A stretch of DNA of 64,000 nt from Castor canadensis (lineage: Eukaryota; Chordata; Mammalia; Rodentia; Castoridae). A program made the translations under genes and the position numbers. The notes beneath the pieces were generated by a model. It did no database searches. It was not told where the DNA came from and worked only from the letters and a program-made list of their open reading frames with translations. Position 1 is the first letter of the stretch; every line of letters begins with the position of its first letter. The stretch spans positions 135,789,490-135,853,489 of the forward strand of contig NC_133396.1 of NCBI RefSeq assembly GCF_047511655.1. The letters are read 5' to 3'. Shown piece after piece: positions 1 through 13,320 of this stretch.

Positions 1-127
1 TTTGTGAAGGTTTTTCAAAATAGGGTCTCATGAACTATTTGCCAGTGCTGGCTTGGAACTTTGATCCTCCTGATCTTTGCCTCCTGAAATGTTAAGATTA
101 TAGGCGTGAGCCACTGGCTCTCAGCTT
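1..127 (-). mobile_element. SINE fragment, 7SL/B1-like part
   Basis: Read on the minus strand, this is an Alu/B1-type monomer: it has the GCCTATAATC-like box, then a GGAGGCAAAGATCAGGAGGAT-type motif, then a 'gccagcactggc'-like stretch. The window edge cuts the element, so its other end is unseen. It is diverged and not transcribable as seen. Confidence 0.75.
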
Positions 128-1189
128 TAAACTGGAATTTTTAACATGGGAGAGAAAAGAGGTGCTCCCTCACTCATTACTGCCCCCATAGTGGTGTTGA
201 TAGAATTCTAGGTTGCTGCTATATTTCAGTTGATACATGTTGAGTCATTAAGTCCTTGCTGGTAATTGTTCTCTATTTTTGAGATTGAGCAATTATTCTG
301 AGTCACTGATTTTTTTTCTTTCCCTTCATGAGATTTCCAGTGATTAAGAGTTGTATTTCAGATGTTCAATATCCAATTCTAAAACCTGCATTTTCTTCTT
401 TTTTATCTTCTTTTCTATTCTCTGAAACTTTGTGTGTGCAGTGGGGGCGGGGAGTGGTGGCGTGTATGTGCTTTCATTTCCTCTGATCTGGCATGGGAAT
501 TTGTGCTCCTCATGTGGCCCCCACTGACATTATTGTGATCTGATATTGTTTCTACTGAGCAATATAAAAAGCTTTGACTCTCTTCTAGGCTTCCATGGAC
601 ACCTGGAAGAATGAAGAGAACCACATACTAACTGAGAGTGTGAACAAGTCTTAGCTCTTAACAAGGTATCCACTGACACCACAGTGGGAGAAGAACCTTA
701 CTGATAGCAATGACCTACAAGAGTCCTCTTCTGCTGGGAGTGATTTCTCAACACCGTGGCAATAATGTCAGAGGCAGCCTGATACAATCTCATGAAGACA
801 CAGTCTAAGCTCCCCACTCACTATTTGTTGCTGCGGTATTTGTGACTGATTAGGGTGTTGTTTAACTAAACCTTCCCTCTTATTAGGCTGTCCCTTTCTT
901 GTTCATATAGCCAGAAAAAACATGTTTCCATTAAGGATTTTTTTTTTCATTTGTATAGTTTGGCATTCCATCATTATTGGCTATTTACACTGAGTAACAA
1001 GGAAAAGTATAACATTCTTTCTTTCTAAAAGCAGGAGTGTATCTTTTTAATCTACTGGCATCTTTACATTTGAAGTGGATTTCCTGTAGATTAACCTTAT
1101 AAAGTTGAGTCTTTTCTAAATACACTCTGTCATTCTCTTTCTTTTAATTCATGCATTTAAACCATTTGTATTTAAAGCGACTGTTGGAT
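128..1189. other. Unannotated AT-rich DNA
   Basis: No gene, RNA or recognisable repeat seen. A small G-rich patch (about 440-465) lies in otherwise AT-rich sequence. Confidence 0.5.
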
Positions 1190-1506
1190 TTTTTTGGGGG
1201 GGATGATGAACTGGGGTTTGAACTCAGGGCCTTACTCTTGGCAGTCAGATACTCTACTACTTGAGACACACCCTCGTCTTTTTGCTTTAGAAATGTTTCA
1301 AATAAGGTCTAGTATTTGTGCCTGTCCAGCCTTGATAGCAATCCTATTTATGCTTTCTTTGTAGCATGACAGGTATGTACCACAATGCTCAGCTTTTAAT
1401 CAGTTGAGATGGGGGTCTCTCAAGAATTTTGTCTTCAAACCATCATCCTACCAATTATTGCCTCCCTAAGAGCTAGGTTTACAGGTATAAGCCAACATGC
1501 TTGGCT
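1190..1506 (-). mobile_element. Tripartite SINE (ID-like plus two 7SL-like monomers)
   Basis: On the plus strand, the inverted ID-like part (1205-1275; 'gaactcagggcctta' core) is followed by two inverted Alu/B1-like monomers (about 1290-1400 and 1400-1506), the second ending in 'ggtttacaggtataagccaacatgc'-type sequence. The T-rich left edge fits an A-tail in minus orientation. Diverged. Confidence 0.75.
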
Positions 1507-1611
1507 TAAAGTGATTTTTGCAATAACTAGTTAAAATTAAATAGGGTTCTACTTGTTTTCTATTCATACCAGGGGTTTTCTTTTTTTTTTTAACTAGATT
1601 TAACTGAACAT

Positions 1612-1696
1612 TTTGTATGATTGCAATCTTTTTTCCTTTCTAGAGTATAAGGAATCTTTGTATGATTGCAATCTTTTTTCCTTTCTAGAGTATAAG
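1612..1696. repeat. Tandem duplication of a 40-bp unit
   Basis: Positions 1612-1651 and 1657-1696 are identical over 40 bp (tttgtatgattgcaatc... to ...agagtataag), separated by 5 bp (period 45). The lack of differences suggests the duplication is recent. Confidence 0.95.
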
Positions 1697-4389
1697 TTGC
1701 TTGGGAATTTGTAATATTCAGTTTTACTAACTTGGATACTCTAATAACATTATATCATTTCATGGATAATATGTACCAAAGGGTGTTCCCAATCCTTCCC
1801 AGCCATCATTGTGACACTGCTGTCATTCTTGTTATTTATGCTTCTTCTAGGAGCACAAATAATTGCTATTTATAACTAAAACAAAAATTGTACGCAGTAT
1901 AATATCTGTTTATATTCACTAGGATTGCTGTTCAGCCCAAGGTTTAAAGTGCTCGCCAAAATCTCTGAGTTTATTTTAGTATGCACTATTCCCCTTGCTA
2001 CTGACCTGTGACCAACACTGTTCTGTTAAATCATTACTTTTTATCCTGCAAACACGGAAGCATTTGAGTGGCTCCACTCACTGAAAAGGCTCCAAGGAAT
2101 GCATTAATTATTAAAGCAGTGGATATGTGCTCATTCCTCCAAGAGACCCAAGCTTAAAGATCTACTTAAAGATATTCTGAGTTTTTCAGAATGATAATTG
2201 TAATCCATAACAGCCTTCCATCCAATGACTTAGGCTGAGGTTCAACAATTGTCTGGTGATCGATCGACCGTGTGCACTCTGCTGTCTGGTGGACACAGTA
2301 AGAAGTTAGAGAAGATGGGCACGTTGGCTGCTGCTTTCTCTATACCTGTTTTAAAATCTGTCAGTGAATAAGGTATTTGTAAAGTAAGGCTACATTTAGA
2401 AGGTGAGGGCCATGTATAATTTGTACAATTTCAGATACATATTTATATATTTAGTCACAGAATATGTAACTGACATTGAAAATAACCTCTTAGTTTTATA
2501 CAAAATATTTTCATGTTTAAAAGAGGTAATTTTTTGAAAGATATGATAACAAAAGTTAATTTCATGACTAGAGAAACCATCCATACATATACCATTTCCT
2601 CTAATTTCACAAGAAACCAGCCTGCTGATTCTTCATTCCCTTTAGGCAATGAAGAACTCATTATTGAGACCACCTACAGATGGCATGATTGAAATTTTGA
2701 ATCTGTGCATAATCACCTCATCATTTTGATCTTTTTATACAAATCTCTAGACAATCATAGACCTTATACTGAGCAAATGCTTAGGAATTTCACTTTTAGC
2801 CTTAAATTATTTGCATTTTTGTATGTCCCACATATATCTAAAGAGTCTCTGCTAAGACTGTCTCCTCTCAAACATTCAGAACTACATTCTAAACCTCCTG
2901 TGACTAGCAGATTGTCTTACTCTATGCATCCCATGTGGTAGACTATTGGAAACTATTATATTTGGGAAATTTTGCTTTTATATAATGTGATCTTTTCATT
3001 GATGAATAATCTCAACACTTTGCAATTCACATTATCCTATATATTATTTTGTCAATTTTTATTAGTTTTAAAATCAGTGTTTCCTTTCTTGTTTATGCCT
3101 GAGAGATGAGACTATTTTTCAACAAAGGAATATAGTTTTATAATAAGTAGAATTAGTTTTATAGTACATGTTGATGCATTTATTATTCTTTTAAATAAGG
3201 AAACATTTCTTGAAAAATATTAATATTTCTACTCATTAATATTTCATTTATTACAAGTAGAATTACAAAATTTTGGTTGCAAACTTTAAAAAGATTAGCA
3301 ATCAACCCAATAGAATTTTGTCATGAAATACCCCTTGTTGATAATAAAGATTATAATGTGCACACAGTTTACATTATAAATTTATCTATATTCAATTAAA
3401 ATAAGGCACCATTTACTATAATAGTCAAGCCAATGACATATTTTGCAATAATTGCTAATGTAAAATAATAAAATTAATGACTAAAAACAGGCTCAAATTC
3501 AAATATGTGATTATTTTTGCTTTAAACTCCATTAAAATAACAAGTACAATATGCTGAGTGCTTTTAAAGATGATCTATATAACCTCTAGAAAATGATCCC
3601 ATTTGTGCTGTAATTCAAATAATCTTTAGAAAATATCCATTTTGTTTAATTGAACCTGATCATGTACCTGCATAACAGAGCTTGAAGCGAGTAAACTGGA
3701 ATCAAGAAATATACGTATGTACATATATCTATATGCATTAATAAAGGATTGTATATGGTGTCCCAAACCTGTTTGCAAGAACAACGATGAATTTATTAAT
3801 GGTAGAAAAATTTAGGCATTTTATTTTAAAAATTCCAAGACAAACATAGCCAAAATGGGAGAAGAAAAAGGGGAGTAGTAATATTTATTGTGAGCTTCCA
3901 TCCTGTTTAATTATAAAATAGACTGATTTCTGCATTAACATATTTAATGCTCAAATCACTTTGTTTAGCCTAGTGTTATCTAAGCTATAGACTATGTAAA
4001 GGTATAGAAAATTCACATCTTGGTCTGGCTTTAGGAAGGAAAATTGACACTACAGTTATTGGTGAGAAAGTGTACTAATAGTTACTTTTAAAACAAAATA
4101 TTTTTAAATATTGCTTTAGATGATGTTAACCATGAGAGGGAGCAAGTGTAACTAATATCACTGTGTGTAAATTTAAGTGTCTCTTTGTTGATGTCCAAGC
4201 ATTTTTAATGTATGTTCCCTTTTGTGTTTCCTATTCTGTTCTTATTTCTCCTCTTATCTCAGATATGATGTATTTGAGATTCAATACAATTGAGCAAGTA
4301 AGAGTTGACTAAAATCCCGTGTTGTGTTAACATTTATTCCAGTAAGCAATGCTTGAATTTTATCACTGTGCATTGTAAATCATAGTTAT
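1697..4389. other. Long unannotated AT-rich stretch
   Basis: No recognisable gene, RNA or repeat family. Short open frames here (for example near 2400-2940) have no family features and lie in very AT-rich sequence. A small CpG cluster (gatcgatcgaccg) sits at about 2260. Confidence 0.5.
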
Positions 4390-4770
4390 CTGTATTTCTC
4401 AGACTTTCATCACTGTGACAAAATTCCTAACATAAACAAGTTAAAGGAGGAAAGATTACTTTGGCTCATGGTTTCAGAAATTTCAACACATAGTCCTTGT
4501 CATTACTTACGGGCCCACGGTGAAGAAGAATATCAAGGCAGCGAGATGTGGTATAGCAAAACAGCTCACCTTGTGGTGGGCAGGAGGCAAAGAGAGCAGA
4601 AAGGTCAGGGACAAGACATGGTCCCTAAGGGAATTTCCCCAATGACCTACTTCCTTCAGCTAGATATCTTCTGTATGCTTCCAGAACCTCTCAAAATAAT
4701 ACTACCATCTTGGGACTAAGTCTTAAATACTTGAATCTTTTTAGGTGGTACTTTATGTCCAAATCATAAC
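4390..4770 (-). mobile_element. MaLR-like LTR (ERVL-MaLR type), minus
   Basis: Reversed, it reads as the 3' portion of a MaLR-type LTR: 'gaagtaggtcattgggg', an 'accatgtcttgtccctg' region, 'ctctttgcctcctgcccacc', then 'tgagccaaagtaatctttcctcc' and the terminal 'tttgtcacagtgatgaaa' block. The same blocks recur at 8.2, 50.1 and 51.8 kb. No internal retroviral genes are present. The family name is from memory. Confidence 0.6.
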
Positions 4771-4774
4771 AATA

Positions 4775-4875
4775 TCTATGTACTGTGATACAGTCATACA
4801 ATGTAATACTTTTCAGCAATAAAAAGAGGAAGAAAGTGATGTGTAACCCTCACAGTTTAACCTATTTCATTTTAA
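4775..4875 (+). mobile_element. Possible old L1 ORF2 3' remnant
   Basis: The 'catacaatgtaatacttttcagcaataaaaagagg' region resembles the 'caatggaatactattcagc' block near the C-terminus of mammalian L1 ORF2. Only about 100 bp is recognisable, so the call is weak. Confidence 0.35.
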
Positions 4876-5059
4876 TTTACACAACAAAAACAGTCGATTT
4901 TTTTTTAAAAAGTGATGAAAAGAAGATAGTTTTTTATTGGGAATATCAAATGAAAAACATAGAACTTGTAGTCGCTGTTTTGTATATAGTCCAAGGTATT
5001 AGGGCTGTCTAACTTGGTTGTTCCTCAGAATGGAAACCATTGGCAATGAACGAAATAGT

Positions 5060-5515
5060 AGCATCAAGATCACATAATAAAGCGAGAGCACACAAGGGAG
5101 GGGTGAGGATAGGTAAAACACCTAAAAAACTAGATAGCATTTGTTGCCCTCAATGCAGAGAAACTAAAGCAGATACTTTAAAGCAACTGAGGCCAATAGG
5201 AAAAGGGGACCAGGAATTAGAGAAAAGGTGAGATCAAAAAGAATTAACCTAGAAGGTAACACACACACACAGGAAATCAATGTGAGTCAATGCCCTGTAT
5301 AGCCATCCTTATCTCAACCAGCAAAACCCCTTGTTCCTTCCTATTATTGCCTATACTCTCTCTTCAACAAAATTAGAGATAAGGGCAAAATAAGTTCTGC
5401 CTGGTAACGAGGGGTAAGGGAGAGTAAGGGAGGGAGCGGGGGTGTGGGGAAGGGGGGAGAAATGACCCAAATGTATGCACATATGAATAAAATAAAATTT
5501 AAATAAAATACAATA
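5060..5515 (+). mobile_element. 5'-truncated young L1, 3' UTR only
   Basis: It closely matches the 3' UTR of the L1 at 57.40-57.86 kb: the shared 'cacacaagggaggggtgagg' block, the 'gagataagggcaaaata' block, the G-rich tract (5411-5458), then 'tgtatgcacatatgaataa' and an A-rich end. No ORF2 sequence remains. Differences from the 57-kb copy are scattered, which suggests moderate age. No clear target-site duplication was found. Confidence 0.9.
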
Positions 5516-8224
5516 ATTAACTGTTACTGATTACAAATTTTCATTTAAATAGTTTTTTCTTGAAAAGTCAAGAATGTTGATTAAGTATTAAAACATTATG
5601 GAAAATGAGAAGATAGGCTTCTCACCAGTACCACTTACTTCCTTGAATACAGCTTAGCTTTGCACAGTGCCCTCAGCAATTCATTGCCTGTATATCCATT
5701 TCTGTTTACTGGTGCATGTCTGGTTAAGAAAAAAATTTTAAAGCTAAAGTTAAAAAATCATTATATTTTGTTATTTAAAAACTTTGGAAACTAGAAGTTC
5801 ACAGTACCTTCAATGAAAATAATTTTACAGACTAATATTCTGATAAGCAAAAAAACCTACCCCTGGTGCATTATTGAGGTTAAACTCATAATATTTATAT
5901 AAAATTTTGATTACACTGCCAATAGTTTTCTTTTTTCAAACAGTTGGTGGGTGCTGCACAGTAGTATTCTTTGACAATTTCCTCCTAGAATGGTTGACAT
6001 CTACTTTGACAACCTTTCTGCAGCCAAGTTTAGATAATCAAAAATAAAATGCCTGAGACTTAAATCATGCAACAAATTATAAGTTGGGTTACCTTAACAA
6101 CTACATTTCTACTTTCATGTCACTAAAAATTATGCAGTGCCCTAGGGAAATAATTACTATCCAGAAAACTAAATCATAAAGTTACCAATGGCACTATTAG
6201 CAATGGCAGAATGGCTGACCCGAATCTCACTTGCTCTCTTTCCCACTTTATCCTTATTTTAGATAATCATAGCAAGAAATGCATAAGAATGAAAATAGAG
6301 AATAAAGAACATAAATAAGACATCTGAATAATTACAAAACTGACTATAATGAAATTTTTGTTTAGGTTTTCCTGCCTCTGAGATATTAGTGAACCTAGAA
6401 GGATTAATCATTTTTTTTGCAACCTGCTTAGCTCAGTAACTTTCATATTAGAGTTGTGATATCTTTGATATCATTGCCTTATTGTGTCCATTATTCTTAT
6501 GAGATTAATTGATTTACCCCTTTGTCCTATTTGTGCAGGTAGTACCACTCCTCTTGCCAAAAAAACAGTCAAATCACATTTGGTTTTGTGATGAGCTATT
6601 TGACTATGGAAGACTAAATGAAGAAGCAAGAACTTCAAAATTTGGAGTTTGGAATGATTTTCCATTTTACTGGCCCAGTCCAGTTTTCTTTACCTGAGTC
6701 ACTGCAAAAACACCCCCAACCCAAGAAAACTTGGTATCCTAATGTCATACCTTAGGACTAATCTGTTATAAGTAGTAGGAAGTAGTAGGAAGAAAATATG
6801 TGATTCATATTCATCTTTATCATTCACTTACTTCAAGTCTAGAGGTCTATTCACCCTATCTATTATTTTTCCTAAAGATTAAAATTTGTTTCTAAAAATT
6901 TTATTTAAAAGAACTTTACTTAAAATTGTTATGGGGATTTTCTTGTGACTTGACCCCATGCTTTTGATAAATTGAGATGTGTTAGCCACTTTTCTTAAGT
7001 ACCACTTCTGTCATTTAGCCTCACAAATATAGTCCAACTTGATATAGTTTGCTTGACATCATAAGAAGCATTATAAATGAGTAGCGGTGAAATGTGTAGG
7101 GTCAGATACACGATACTTGTATCACTATTTAATGTTGTGTAGCATAAATCATGAACTGTGAGCATAAGTTCTCAGCCATGTTCCTTCCTCCTTTCAGATG
7201 TAACCCACGCTGTGACTCTGTCCCTTACTGAATGGACACTGTGGTCTTCAGGTAAAGTCAGCCTTCACAGGGCCCCTCCCCAGAGTTTTGCCTTCTGTTG
7301 TAGAGGAATCATTAGTCGTGGACTTCTACAATAAGGTCGCATTTACTATGCAGCTTACACAGTCTAACAGATTGGTTCATGTTCATATTTTGTTCTCTAG
7401 CAATCAACCAAAAGAGAGCAAACTCCACTGTGTAGACTGGAATCCTGACTCATCCACTTGCTGTGTTACCCTATGTAATGTGTTTATAGATTTTTAAATC
7501 TCAATACCACCACCCAAAAAACACCAATATATATTTTACTGTGACAAAGAGAAATTCTAACTTCCGCAATTTCTAATAGTCCATTGATTTTTTTTTCTGA
7601 AATCTATTGCATATGTATGTGATCTTTTTTATACAAGTCTTCTCATGGTGACTTCTTTCTTATAGGGAAAAAAACATATGTATAAATATGGATGAGTTTC
7701 TATATAAATATATGAATATTCATTTATATAAACATAGGCATATATTTATGTGTAAATAAATGTATAAATGCATATATACATGATTATTCATTGGAATTTC
7801 AAATTTGGCTTGCACAAGATTTCTAATAAGAAGGTAGATACTATTTATTATAATCCTTACTCAATCAATGATATATATGTGGCCTTCAGCTCACCATGAC
7901 AAGCTCATGCTTCCAGCTTCCATTATCACCTCAACCATGTGCTGTCCCTAAGTGAGAGAACAGAAAATAAATTACAAATTTGGGCAAGATGGGAGAATTG
8001 TGTTTTTATAGCTTTGCAAAGAACAGTATATATTATCTACCCTTGAAAGGACTGGATCTAAGCATGTCACTTTTGTCAGTTTTGCAAATTTCATGGATGA
8101 CAGAACAATATCCACTATAATCTACTTATATGGATATGGTTTCTTATTCTTGTTAACAAAGGAGCTTAAGCTGAATAATTCAATAGGTTCTATTAAAATT
8201 TCAATACTGAAATGTTGTTACCAG
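5516..8224. other. Unannotated AT-rich stretch
   Basis: No gene or named repeat recognised. It contains a short AGTAGTAGGA duplication (about 6773-6795) and a TATA/TAAA low-complexity patch (about 7670-7795). Confidence 0.5.
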
Positions 8225-8482
8225 TTATTTGGGGAGTATCATTGAAGGGTATCTTTTCCTTGTTCCTTCCTTTCTCTACTTCTCCATGTCTGTCAGGTCA
8301 GTGTCCTTCTCTGCTACATGCTCTTTCTTTCTTACTTGCCTCAGTTACAAGGCAGTGGATCCTGCTGACCTTGGATTGAAATCTCTGAAACTGTGAGGCC
8401 AACATATATCTTTCATCCTATAAGTTATTATTCTCAGCTATTTTGTCACAGAACCAAGAACTTATTAACACAATTATTTTGT
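8225..8482 (+). mobile_element. MaLR-like LTR 3' portion
   Basis: Plus orientation, same block order as the element at 4.4 kb: 'attgaagggtatcttttcc', 'tggattgaaatctctgaaac', 'gtgaggccaacatatatctt', and the terminal 'attttgtcacagaaccaaga' with 'cttattaacaca'. The 5' part is too diverged to bound. Confidence 0.6.
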
Positions 8483-9714
8483 TGATTTCAAACAATACAT
8501 AATTCCTAAGGGAGTACCATTCATCAGCTCACTCAATTCCTAGTAATTTGACAACATTTGAGATCATATAGTAACCACTACCTGAAATCCTCTTCTCTGG
8601 TTCTTAAAAATGCCATAGTTTCTTTTCCTCCACAAATTTTTCAATTTTGCTTGAGAGCCAGCCACACATTAGCATTTTGCTCTTCAGGAAATTCCATTTT
8701 GGCAGGTGAGGCATGTGAATAAACCCACTCAAATCCACTTAGAATAATCAACCCTTAAAAGGACTCTCTTAAATACACTTTCTACTTCTTCCCCCACTTT
8801 TGCTTCATTGCATTGCCTTAACTAAATAACAACTCCAGAAAAAAAAAATCTTCTGTCTGTCCTACATCTGTGCCCATGAAGCTGAGTGTGCCTGAAAAAG
8901 AAATTTAAGACAAAAGCCATGTTTCCTATTTAACTGTGTAACTTGAATACCAATAGAACAATTGGCACTGTTTATCTCTCAAATCCATTCACCCTCCCAC
9001 TTGCCTGCTTGACTACCACATTCTTCTACAATCTTCTAAACCCATCACTACTCCATTACTCTCAATAGTTTACCTTGCTCCCTACATCTATGAAAATAAT
9101 TGAAGCAATTATAGGAACATCTCCATTAAGTACAATATCAAACTCTCCACCTACCTGCCTTTTACTCTTTTCCTTAATTTGTTTTGAGCTACTAAAACAG
9201 AATAGCACACACTTTGTTATTTATAAACCATTAGGACCTATTTCTCATGGTTCTTGGTGTTTATGTTGTCCAAAATAAAATGGCAGTGGCCAATTTATTC
9301 TGTTGTCCCATTACAGAAGGAAGAAACCTTGTGACCCTTGACCTTTGTGCATTGAGAGAGAACAAGCATACAAAGAGTGTAAGCTAAATTTATTTTATGA
9401 AGAAATTACTCCCATAATAAGGACATTAATTCCCCACAAGGGCAAAGCTCCCATTGCCAAATCACCAGTTGATGCTGTCATAAGCTATATTAAAGTTCTA
9501 CCAGAGTTTCAGAGGTGATATTTGAACCTTAGCACTCACTATATTGTGACCTTTCTTGTTCGTATGTATGGGCATCATTCTTGCTTGTGCATAAGTTCAT
9601 TCTTACCATGCCAACTCAAGATACTTCTCAACTTCTTTTCCCCTTTTCTACCTTCCTCATTTTCCCTTTTCTATTTAATCATATCAGTCAGCACATAGCA
9701 TTTCATATTCTACT
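8483..9714. other. Unannotated stretch upstream of LINE-2
   Basis: Nothing firmly recognised. The pyrimidine-rich part at about 8970-9180 could be a further diverged extension of the LINE-2 copy downstream, but I cannot align it confidently. Confidence 0.4.
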
Positions 9715-11290
9715 TTTTTATGAAAAATAATGCTTTTATTTCACTTTCATTCTTCCTGTGTTCTTTATTACTTTATTTGCTCTCACTTTCAGCAAAACTC
9801 TTAATGAATGACCTCTGTCTCAACCTTTATTCCTACTTCTCACTTAAATCTTTTCTTGGTATTTTCCTAAGCTTTTCTGCAGTCTTTCATATAATTATGA
9901 ATGATGAAATCTCAGATTTTATCATTTTTGCATCATTAGTGAGTAGCATTTAATGTGATGAACATCCTATAACCCCAGAAATTTACTTGGCTTTCAGGGA
10001 ATTGCTGTTGGTTTGCATTCTAACACTCTCTTCATCCCACAGTCCTATACATTATTGAAAATAATTGAAGGAGACCAACACCCTTTATGTTCAGTGAGCA
10101 ATGCCAACCGAGTAAGGTGATAACAGAAGCCAGAAGAATAACTTTGGTTCATACTAAATTCTTATACATCATTTTAGTTTATTTATCTTCTTCTCCCAGA
10201 AGTTTTAATGTTAGAGGGCTTGGCCTCTACACTTCTCTATCTGCAGTCACTGCTGGAGGTTTCAACCAGATACTTATCTTGACAGGCTGTACTATAGGGA
10301 ATTTCAGATCTGATATTCCACTTGGAGATCTAGAAGACATTTCAAACTCCACATGTCAACTTGATGTATCTCTCTCCAAATCCTCACAATCTTCTATACC
10401 TAAAATAATGATAATTACATCCTTATGGACAAAATGCTTGCAATCTTACTTAACTCCTCTTTCCCATACTCTTATCTTATCCATCAGGGAATCCATTGGT
10501 CCTAAGAAGCAAATCCAGTATCTGATCCCTTTACCCTTTCGAAACAAATACTCCCTTGGTCTGACTCACCCTTACTTCTGGTCTAGATTATTTCAGAGAC
10601 TTCCTACTATTTTCTCTACTTCTATCTTTGTCTCCATAGACCTTACTCTTAATAGATCAACTATTAATATCTATTTAGATCATATTAATAAATAATTAAT
10701 AAATTAGTGTGATCCTATTACTAACTAACCTAGATCATATGAATCTCTATCCAAATTCCTCCAATGGATCTATATTTTTCATAGAACTAAATCCAAATGT
10801 TTCATAATGATATAGAAGAATCTACACTATCTAGTCCCTTGTGAGCTATGTCTTTTTTCATTCTAGTGCAGCCATTATGGCCTCTTTGATGTTCTTTTAA
10901 CGCTCCAACCACTCTGTTGACACATAACATTCGTACTGGATGTTCCCACAGATAGGAGCATCTCTCCTCCATATTATATACATATGACTATTTTCAACTT
11001 TTCTTTGCTCAAATATTGCCTTCTCAATGTGTCTTACTCTATATAAATCTATGAATTGTCTTTCTTGTATTTTGCCTCTATTTTATTTTCCCAAAAATAT
11101 TTATCTCAATTCAATTTAATTTTTAATCTTTTTACTTAAGAATTTTGCTTTTTATTTCCTGTCTCCTCTCAGTAGAATATAAGCTCCACGTACACAGGAA
11201 TCTTTGCCAGTTTTATTCTACAAAATATTCCCAACACATAAAGGGGTAACTGATATTATTAAGTGCTCAGAACTATATCTTTAATTGTCT
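9715..11290 (+). mobile_element. Ancient LINE-2 (L2), 3' portion
   Basis: Several stretches follow the L2 consensus in order: 'cagcaaaactctta' (9790); a diverged counterpart of the L2 cagcatttgac region (about 9930); 'gttttaatgtta' (10203); 'agacatttcaaactcc' (10335); 'aatccagtatctga' (10511); 'cctccaatgg' (10758); 'aactaaatccaaa' (10784); 'cagccattatggcctc' (10869); 'tttgctcaaatattgccttctca' (11006); and 'tagaatataagctccacg' (11174). The 202-codon open frame at 10087-10695 lies inside this element and does not correspond to an intact reverse transcriptase. It is a chance or relic frame. Confidence 0.8.
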
Positions 11291-12099
11291 AGTTAATTCA
11301 TTACAGCATTACTTCTTCTTCATTTTAGACTAAATTGTAATTTCTTAAAACACAAGGTTTCATAATTAGATCAGCAATGCAATTTCAAGAAAGTTTACTT
11401 TTGAAGGATTATCCCTTCTAGCAATGAAATATAACAAAGAATGCAAAATAGACCTCCTACTGGAGTATCTAATTCCAAGCTCTTGTGCTATTGTGAGACT
11501 GAGGTAGTAGAAATCATGGGGTGAATGGATTGTTGACTCACTGTAGTGAAAATGATACTGTATGAGCATCTTATGCTGAGGGACATAAGCAACCTAACTT
11601 GTAACACAGGTCAATTTTATGCTCTTGCATATTTAGACTAAGTTACTACAAATAATTGACTTCCCAACCTGGACAAGACATTTACTCCTCACAGTTTCAA
11701 AAGAGTGCCATGTTTATTATCTCATGACTCTTTTTATGTGCTTTCTGGCAGACCCTGGCATAAAGCTCTGTCTTTTCTCTTCCAGGAAATAAAGTCATGT
11801 CGAAGATAAGACTGTAACTGAAGATGCAGGGTGTAGTTATGATTGAGAAGGTGTGCTGAATATTCATGTGACATTTTATCTCCTACACAGTCCTTCTGCT
11901 CTCCCTCACCACCAATTTTCCAAAAGCTTTTCTCCCCATCATCTCTGTCAGTCCCAAGTATTGCTAGGGGTTTAGTTCATGCCTATAGTCTACAGTTATA
12001 TCACGTAAGTAATCATTTTCTGGATAAGCATAATTGGATATTGACAGGCCCATTTATACTTTTCAAACACAAAAATTAATTAATTAAGAGAAAAACATG
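11291..12099. other. Unannotated stretch
   Basis: AT-rich, with no recognised gene or repeat. Confidence 0.45.
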
Positions 12100-12191
12100 G
12101 TTTTTATTTATATGGTGTTTGGGTTCTAGCCTAGGGCCACACGTATATTAGACAAGCCCTCTACCACTGAACTACATCTCCCAAAGCCCTT
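12100..12191 (-). mobile_element. ID-like tRNA-derived SINE fragment
   Basis: The plus strand shows the inverted tRNA-like body: 'tggtgtttgggttctagcc', 'gacaagccctctaccactga', 'actacatctccc'. This is the complement of a box A/box B tRNA-derived head. No 7SL part is attached. Confidence 0.75.
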
Positions 12192-12439
12192 GAATAATGT
12201 TAGAGAAACACTTAGCTCTGCATGATTGTATTTCTGTGTTGAAATTCTCTAGTGCTGTACAGATGCCCCAGCCTGAGTCTCAGCATGCATACTAGTAGCT
12301 CAACTGATAACTTCAAATCCTCATAAGAAGTGAATTAATCAATATCCCCCAAATAAATAAATAGATCATTTATTCTAGACCATGAACCATATACTCAAGG
12401 ATTAGAAAATATTTTATCACTTATTTATATGCTTACTTA

Positions 12440-12575
12440 TTTTTGAGAATGGTTCTTGCTATGTTGCCCAAGGTGGCTTTGAACTGTCTGTATAGCCATG
12501 CTTTTTATCTCTATCTTCTTGATTCACTTCCAGAGCAATCCACTTAGAGGTATATGCCACCAAACCTGGCTCTTT
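12440..12575 (-). mobile_element. 7SL/B1-like SINE monomer
   Basis: Inverted Alu/B1 blocks: 'ttgctatgttgcccaaggtg', 'tttgaactgt', and 'gaggtatatgccaccaaacc'. It is a single diverged monomer without the ID-like part. Confidence 0.7.
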
Positions 12576-13258
12576 TCTCCATTTTTAAGGGCAATAATGG
12601 GAAAGCCTTTCCTAGTAAAGCCTTTCTCATAAATGATAAGCCACTTTTGGATGATATTAGATAACAAATTCACTTCTACATAACCTATGTCTATAAGACT
12701 TATGTAGACTAAATGCCAACAAAGTCAGTTCATCACTGACTTTCTGAATATTTTACATTTTTATTCATATATGGTAAAACATGTTTTAGTAATCAGGCTG
12801 CATCCTCTGAGACATTTTTAAATAATTGCTATCTCAAAGGTTTCATGCAAAGCAAGAAAAGAGAAGTGTGCTGATTTGACACTTTAATAATCAATAATGA
12901 GGTTTAGGACTAAAAAGAAATCAATCGGCTGTACATTTTATCTACAGTCCCATTAATGTAATAGCATGTGACATTTTTATTAACCTAAGAGTCTCACTTG
13001 TTTATTTTATTGTTCTTCAGAATGACTGCTTTCTGATTATTGGTGATTTGTCCTATATATTTACATAATTAAGCACACTGTCTCACAGCTTTTCCTCACA
13101 AGTGAACTAAAGAATTTATCCTTTATGCTCCTTGTTTTTGATAAGGTAAGACAAGAACTTAAAACCTATTAAAAGCATCTGAAGATGATAAATGTCTCTT
13201 TATTCAGTGGCCAATTCCTAGAGACAGAGTCTGAATTATTTCATCTTGAAATATGTAA

Positions 13259-13320
13259 TACAGTGAGGCCCTGAGTTCAAAACCCAGTGCCGCTAAAACA
13301 ATAAAATAAAATAAGTAAAG
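13259..13320 (+). mobile_element. ID-like SINE 3' half with A-rich tail
   Basis: 'gtgaggccctgagttcaaaa' is followed by 'cccagtgccgc' and a tail of aataaaataaaataagta. This is the box-B half of the ID-like part seen complete at 43.9 kb. Confidence 0.75.

Noticed and set aside
2241-2290. Small CpG cluster with a gatcgatc palindrome as a regulatory site
   Set aside because: Too short and isolated; no promoter elements or nearby gene.
10087-10695. 202-codon open frame, the second longest single-frame stretch outside the L1s to attract attention
   Set aside because: It lies within a LINE-2 copy whose nucleotide consensus matches across and beyond the frame. The translation has no reverse-transcriptase or other motif. 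It is a fortuitous frame in pyrimidine-rich LINE sequence.
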